The translations under genes were made by a program, and so were the position numbers. The notes under the pieces were generated by a model. It did no database searches. It was not told the origin of the DNA and was given only the letters and a program-made list of their open reading frames with translations. A DNA stretch of 64,000 nucleotides. Origin: an uncultured Eubacteriales bacterium (GTDB lineage: Bacteria > Bacillota > Clostridia > Lachnospirales > Lachnospiraceae). Positions 61,153-64,000 of the stretch are shown piece by piece. Numbering within the stretch: position 1 is the stretch's first letter; every line of letters starts with the position of its first letter. The stretch lies in the NCBI GenBank assembly GCA_949294665.1, contig CASFID010000058.1, positions 1-64,000 of the forward strand, in the 5' to 3' direction.

Positions 61153-61732
61153 TGGCTTTTTTTACTTTGCTGATATCGCCTGTGAACACGATCCCGTCCA
61201 TTCCGAGCTTTTTCCCCGCTTCTACGTTCTTTTCAAGGTCATCGATAAAGAAGCATTCGCGGGGCTCCAGCGAGTATGTGCGGAAGAGCCAGCGGTATAT
61301 CCCGGGATCAGGTTTAGCCATCTTCAGCGGCGCGGAGAAAACCACGCCGCTGAATTTTTTCAGGATATCATTACCGGCGGCCCAGTCGGCAAAGTAAGTC
61401 GGAGCATTTGAAAGCAGATAGACGGGAATGTTCCGCCCGATCAGCTCTCCGATGAAACGGAGCGTGTCCTCCCTGGGAGTAATATACTGCGGCCATCCCC
61501 GGAAAAAAGCGTGCACCGCGCCGGCAAGACGGTCGGGAAGGCGAGAGATGCACTCCTTTTCATAATCATCATAGTTTACCGTTCCCTTGTCGAGTTCACC
61601 CCATTTTTCATAAATGACGGAGCAGAGAAGATCACAGTCCGCTTCGGTCTCACAGAACTGCTCCATTATGTATCTCCCGTCAAACTTTCCTATGACATTT
61701 CCATAATCAAAGACGATATTCTTGTATTTCAT
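61142..61732 (-). CDS. HAD-superfamily hydrolase
   Basis: A 196-residue HAD phosphatase of the IA subgroup starting at ATG 61732 (AAGGAG seven bases upstream); a longer start at 61753 is less likely. Motif I is FDYGNVIG (first Asp as nucleophile; the usual DxD reads DYG, so the second acid is missing). Motif II is LLSNAP, motif III the Lys in MAKPDPGIY, and motif IV FFIDDLEKN. The substrate is unknown. The replaced motif I acid would be expected to lower phosphatase activity, as in HAD dehalogenases and related forms. It overlaps the LspA-like gene tail to tail by 11 bases. Confidence 0.82.
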   Translation of the reverse strand: MKYKNIVFDYGNVIGKFDGRYIMEQFCETEADCDLLCSVIYEKWGELDKGTVNYDDYEKECISRLPDRLAGAVHAFFRGWPQYITPREDTLRFIGELIGRNIPVYLLSNAPTYFADWAAGNDILKKFSGVVFSAPLKMAKPDPGIYRWLFRTYSLEPRECFFIDDLEKNVEAGKKLGMDGIVFTGDISKVKKAIMF

Positions 61733-61887
61733 ACGAAAACTCCTTATATGCACAGAAACTGTATTTTTTAATAATTATACATGATAAAGTGAAAAAAGGA
61801 TAGAAAAACAGGTTTTCGTTTCGGCAAAACAGGTTTATAATACATATGTCTGCAGTGCCGCAGAACATTAAGAAGACGGGAGATTCT

Positions 61888-63621
61888 ATGAGATCACTTC
61901 TAATATACCTGAAAGATTATAAAAAAGAATCCATACTGGCGCCTCTTTTCAAAATGCTTGAGGCGTCTTTTGAGTTGCTCGTGCCCCTGGTCATGGCAGC
62001 GGTTATCGACGTCGGGATTGCCGGGGAAGACCGTTCGTATATCATAAGGATGTGCCTTGTACTTATCGCTCTGGGGCTTACAGGCCTTGGATGTTCCATT
62101 ACGGCGCAGTATTTTTCTGCGAAGGCGGCGGCGGGCTTCGGGACCGGAGTGCGCCATGCGCTTTTCGCTCATATACAGAGTCTTACATTCACGGAGATGG
62201 ACGAGATCGGCAGCTCTACTTTGATCACGAGGATGACAAGCGACATTAACCAGACACAGTCAGGCGTCAACCTTGTGCTGCGCCTTTTTCTGCGTTCTCC
62301 TTTTATTGTGTTCGGGGCGATGATCATGGCGTTTACAGTGGACGTGCAGTCGGCGCTGATCTTTGTCGTCGTGATCCCGGTCCTGTCTGTGATCGTATTC
62401 GGCGTTATGCTTATCACCATGCCTCTCTACAGGAACGTACAGTCCCATCTTGACAGTGTGCTCCTCGCAACCAGAGAGAATCTGACCGGCGTCCGCGTGA
62501 TCCGTGCATTTAATAAAGAGAGCGAGGAGAGGGAACGTTTTGAAAAGGAGAACCAGGCGCTCACAGACGCGCAGAAATTTGTCGGGCGTATCTCAGGACT
62601 GATGAATCCTCTCACCTATATCACGGTGAACGGCGGCATCATCGCCCTGATCTACGTGGGAGCGCTCCGGGTAGACATAGGGGACCTGACGCAGGGAGAA
62701 GTCGTGGCGCTTATCAATTATATGTCTCAGATCCTTGTCGAGCTGGTGAAGCTCGCAAATCTTATCATCACGGTGACGAAAGCCGTGGCGTGCGGCAACC
62801 GTATCGAGAGCGTGCTCAGGATCAGACCGGATATGGAGAACGGCAGCCTTACGTGGAAGGAAACGCACGCCGGTCTGCCGGCAGTGGAATTCTCCGGCGT
62901 CTCCCTTACATACAGGGGGGCGGGCGCGGAGTCTTTAAGTGATATCTCGTTTTCTGTCCGAAAAAACCAGACGATCGGGATCATCGGAGGGACGGGCTCA
63001 GGCAAGTCCTCCCTTGTGAACCTTATACCGAGATTCTATGATGCAGACGGGGGACAGATCAGGATATTCGGAAATGACATCAGAGCGTATGATACGGAGG
63101 ACCTGCGCGCACATATTGGCGTAGTGCCGCAGAAAGCTGTGCTCTTTAAGGGGACAGTCGCTGAAAACCTGCGCTGGGGCAATGAGTCCGCCTCTGATGA
63201 GGATCTTTATGAGGCGCTTGAGATATCTCAGGCGAAAGAGTTCGTAGATAAAAAGGCCGGAGGGCTGGACTTTGAGATCGAGCAGGGGGGACGGAATCTG
63301 TCCGGCGGACAGAAACAGCGTCTTACGATTGCCCGTGCGCTTGTGCGCAGACCGGATATACTGATACTTGACGACAGTGCGTCGGCGCTTGATTATGCCA
63401 CGGACGCCGCGCTTCGGAATGCCATACGCTCGATGAAAGACCGCCCGACTGTATTTATCGTCTCGCAGCGGGCGTCTTCCATCCAGTATGCGGATAAAAT
63501 ACTTGTCCTCGACGATGGGGAACTGGCCGGTGCGGGAACTCACGAGGAACTGCTCGCCGGCTGTCCGGCTTACCGGGAGATCTATTATTCACAGTTTCCG
63601 AAGGAGGCGGCAAATGGCTGA
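61888..63621 (+). CDS. ABC exporter half-transporter, first subunit
   Basis: A 577-residue fused membrane/ATPase protein from ATG 61888 (CGGGAGA upstream); 14 extra residues are possible from 61846. Six membrane segments lie in about 1-310. The nucleotide-binding domain has Walker A GGTGSGKSS, signature NLSGGQKQRLTIARAL and Walker B ILILDDSAS, with Ser in place of the catalytic Glu. It also has the switch position SQRASS, where His is normally found (SHR or THR). Both changes suggest a degenerate ATP site, as in heterodimeric exporters such as BmrCD or TM287/288. The second subunit follows with an eight-base overlap. Confidence 0.88.
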   Translation: MRSLLIYLKDYKKESILAPLFKMLEASFELLVPLVMAAVIDVGIAGEDRSYIIRMCLVLIALGLTGLGCSITAQYFSAKAAAGFGTGVRHALFAHIQSLTFTEMDEIGSSTLITRMTSDINQTQSGVNLVLRLFLRSPFIVFGAMIMAFTVDVQSALIFVVVIPVLSVIVFGVMLITMPLYRNVQSHLDSVLLATRENLTGVRVIRAFNKESEERERFEKENQALTDAQKFVGRISGLMNPLTYITVNGGIIALIYVGALRVDIGDLTQGEVVALINYMSQILVELVKLANLIITVTKAVACGNRIESVLRIRPDMENGSLTWKETHAGLPAVEFSGVSLTYRGAGAESLSDISFSVRKNQTIGIIGGTGSGKSSLVNLIPRFYDADGGQIRIFGNDIRAYDTEDLRAHIGVVPQKAVLFKGTVAENLRWGNESASDEDLYEALEISQAKEFVDKKAGGLDFEIEQGGRNLSGGQKQRLTIARALVRRPDILILDDSASALDYATDAALRNAIRSMKDRPTVFIVSQRASSIQYADKILVLDDGELAGAGTHEELLAGCPAYREIYYSQFPKEAANG

Positions 63622-64000
63622 TACAAAGAATACGACGGCTCAGAAAACAGAAGAGAGAAAGCGGCCGGGGCAGGGAGAAACTTTGAAAAAAGTATTCCGT
63701 CATCTCGGAAAATACAGGATATTCGTGGTGCTCTCTATCCTGCTGGCGGCAGTATCGGTAGCGCTCACGCTGTATGTGCCGAAGCTGACAGGATATGCGG
63801 TAGACTATATCGTGGGGCCGGGGCAGGTAGATCTTCCGGGAGCGGTCCGCGTCATGATCCAGATCGGAGTGTGTACGCTTGTCACAGCTCTTGCACAGTG
63901 GTTGATGAATATCTGTAATAATAAAATGACTTATCAGGTCGTGCAGGATATCCGCAACGAGGCGTTCCGGAAGATTGAAATACTGCCGCTGAAATATATA
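63614..64000 (+). CDS. ABC exporter half-transporter, second subunit (cut by window end)
   Basis: An open frame from ATG 63614, AAGGAGG six bases upstream, running to the last base of the window (129 codons visible). It starts MADTKNTTAQ, then a basic, Lys-rich segment, and a first membrane segment (RIFVVLSILLAAVSVALTLY) followed by KLTGYAVDYIV, typical of ABC exporters. The ATP-binding part lies outside the window. It overlaps the first subunit by eight bases and should form a heterodimer with it. Confidence 0.85.
   Translation, partial: MADTKNTTAQKTEERKRPGQGETLKKVFRHLGKYRIFVVLSILLAAVSVALTLYVPKLTGYAVDYIVGPGQVDLPGAVRVMIQIGVCTLVTALAQWLMNICNNKMTYQVVQDIRNEAFRKIEILPLKYI

Overview
This window is chromosomal DNA from an anaerobic Gram-positive bacterium of the class Clostridia, most likely a member of the Lachnospiraceae. 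The reasons are oxygen-sensitive enzymes ([FeFe]-hydrogenase maturases HydE/HydG and a class III ribonucleotide reductase), strong AAGGAGG ribosome binding sites, sigma-A type promoters, a perfect HrcA/CIRCE operator, and several protein families typical of gut Clostridia (DUF4358, DHHW, a KLDG-type LigA, a CdaR-type regulator, an MsmK-like ATPase). Species cannot be fixed by reading. There is no rRNA, tRNA, CRISPR array, prophage or transposase.

Layout. 0.2-9.7 kb: a lone PTS-type IIC protein, a small alarmone synthetase, an SPFH/NfeD membrane pair with a zinc-ribbon membrane protein, a P1B-2 metal exporter with a TPR lipoprotein, HflX, and a FabG-like reductase. 9.7-15.3 kb: an overlapping HD hydrolase/ParA/AraC chain, then a deoxysugar kinase and isomerase. 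15.5-19.6 kb: a MoxR/DUF58/transglutaminase operon. 19.8-22.8 kb (minus): hydG, hydE and a TM1266-type regulator, preceded by a structured RNA with its own promoter and terminator. 22.9-28.3 kb: acylphosphatase, proC, nrdG, then NrdR boxes and an operon of nrdD fused to a redoxin plus trxB. 28.3-33.3 kb: a CdaR-like regulator, the sugar-ABC ATPase, cyclophilin, an EamA transporter and a GNAT enzyme. 33.4-35.6 kb: htpG behind a perfect CIRCE.

35.8-51.2 kb is the most distinctive part. A four-gene cassette (SGNH hydrolase, DUF4358, MBOAT O-acyltransferase, DHHW/AlgX-like protein) occurs twice in the same order and orientation. Between the copies lie a DUF5721-like gene, a 1354-residue PAS/GAF/GGDEF/EAL protein and a CheB-CheR-PAS fusion. 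I infer two paralogous surface-glycan O-acylation machines around a signalling pair. The EAL gene follows a run of ten G residues; one base fewer would join it in frame to an upstream ATG with a good ribosome binding site, so it may be phase variable.

51.2-64 kb: rluF, ligA, a DUF1538 membrane protein with a PII-like partner, a ClpX variant with an acidic N-terminal extension, a Csp-like subtilase with an unusual active-site segment, a zinc-ribbon protein with 11-residue repeats overlapping a signal-peptidase-II-like gene, a HAD phosphatase, and a two-gene ABC exporter cut by the window end.

Several start codons were moved from the longest reading frame because a promoter or ribosome binding site lies downstream of the longer start; each entry says so.
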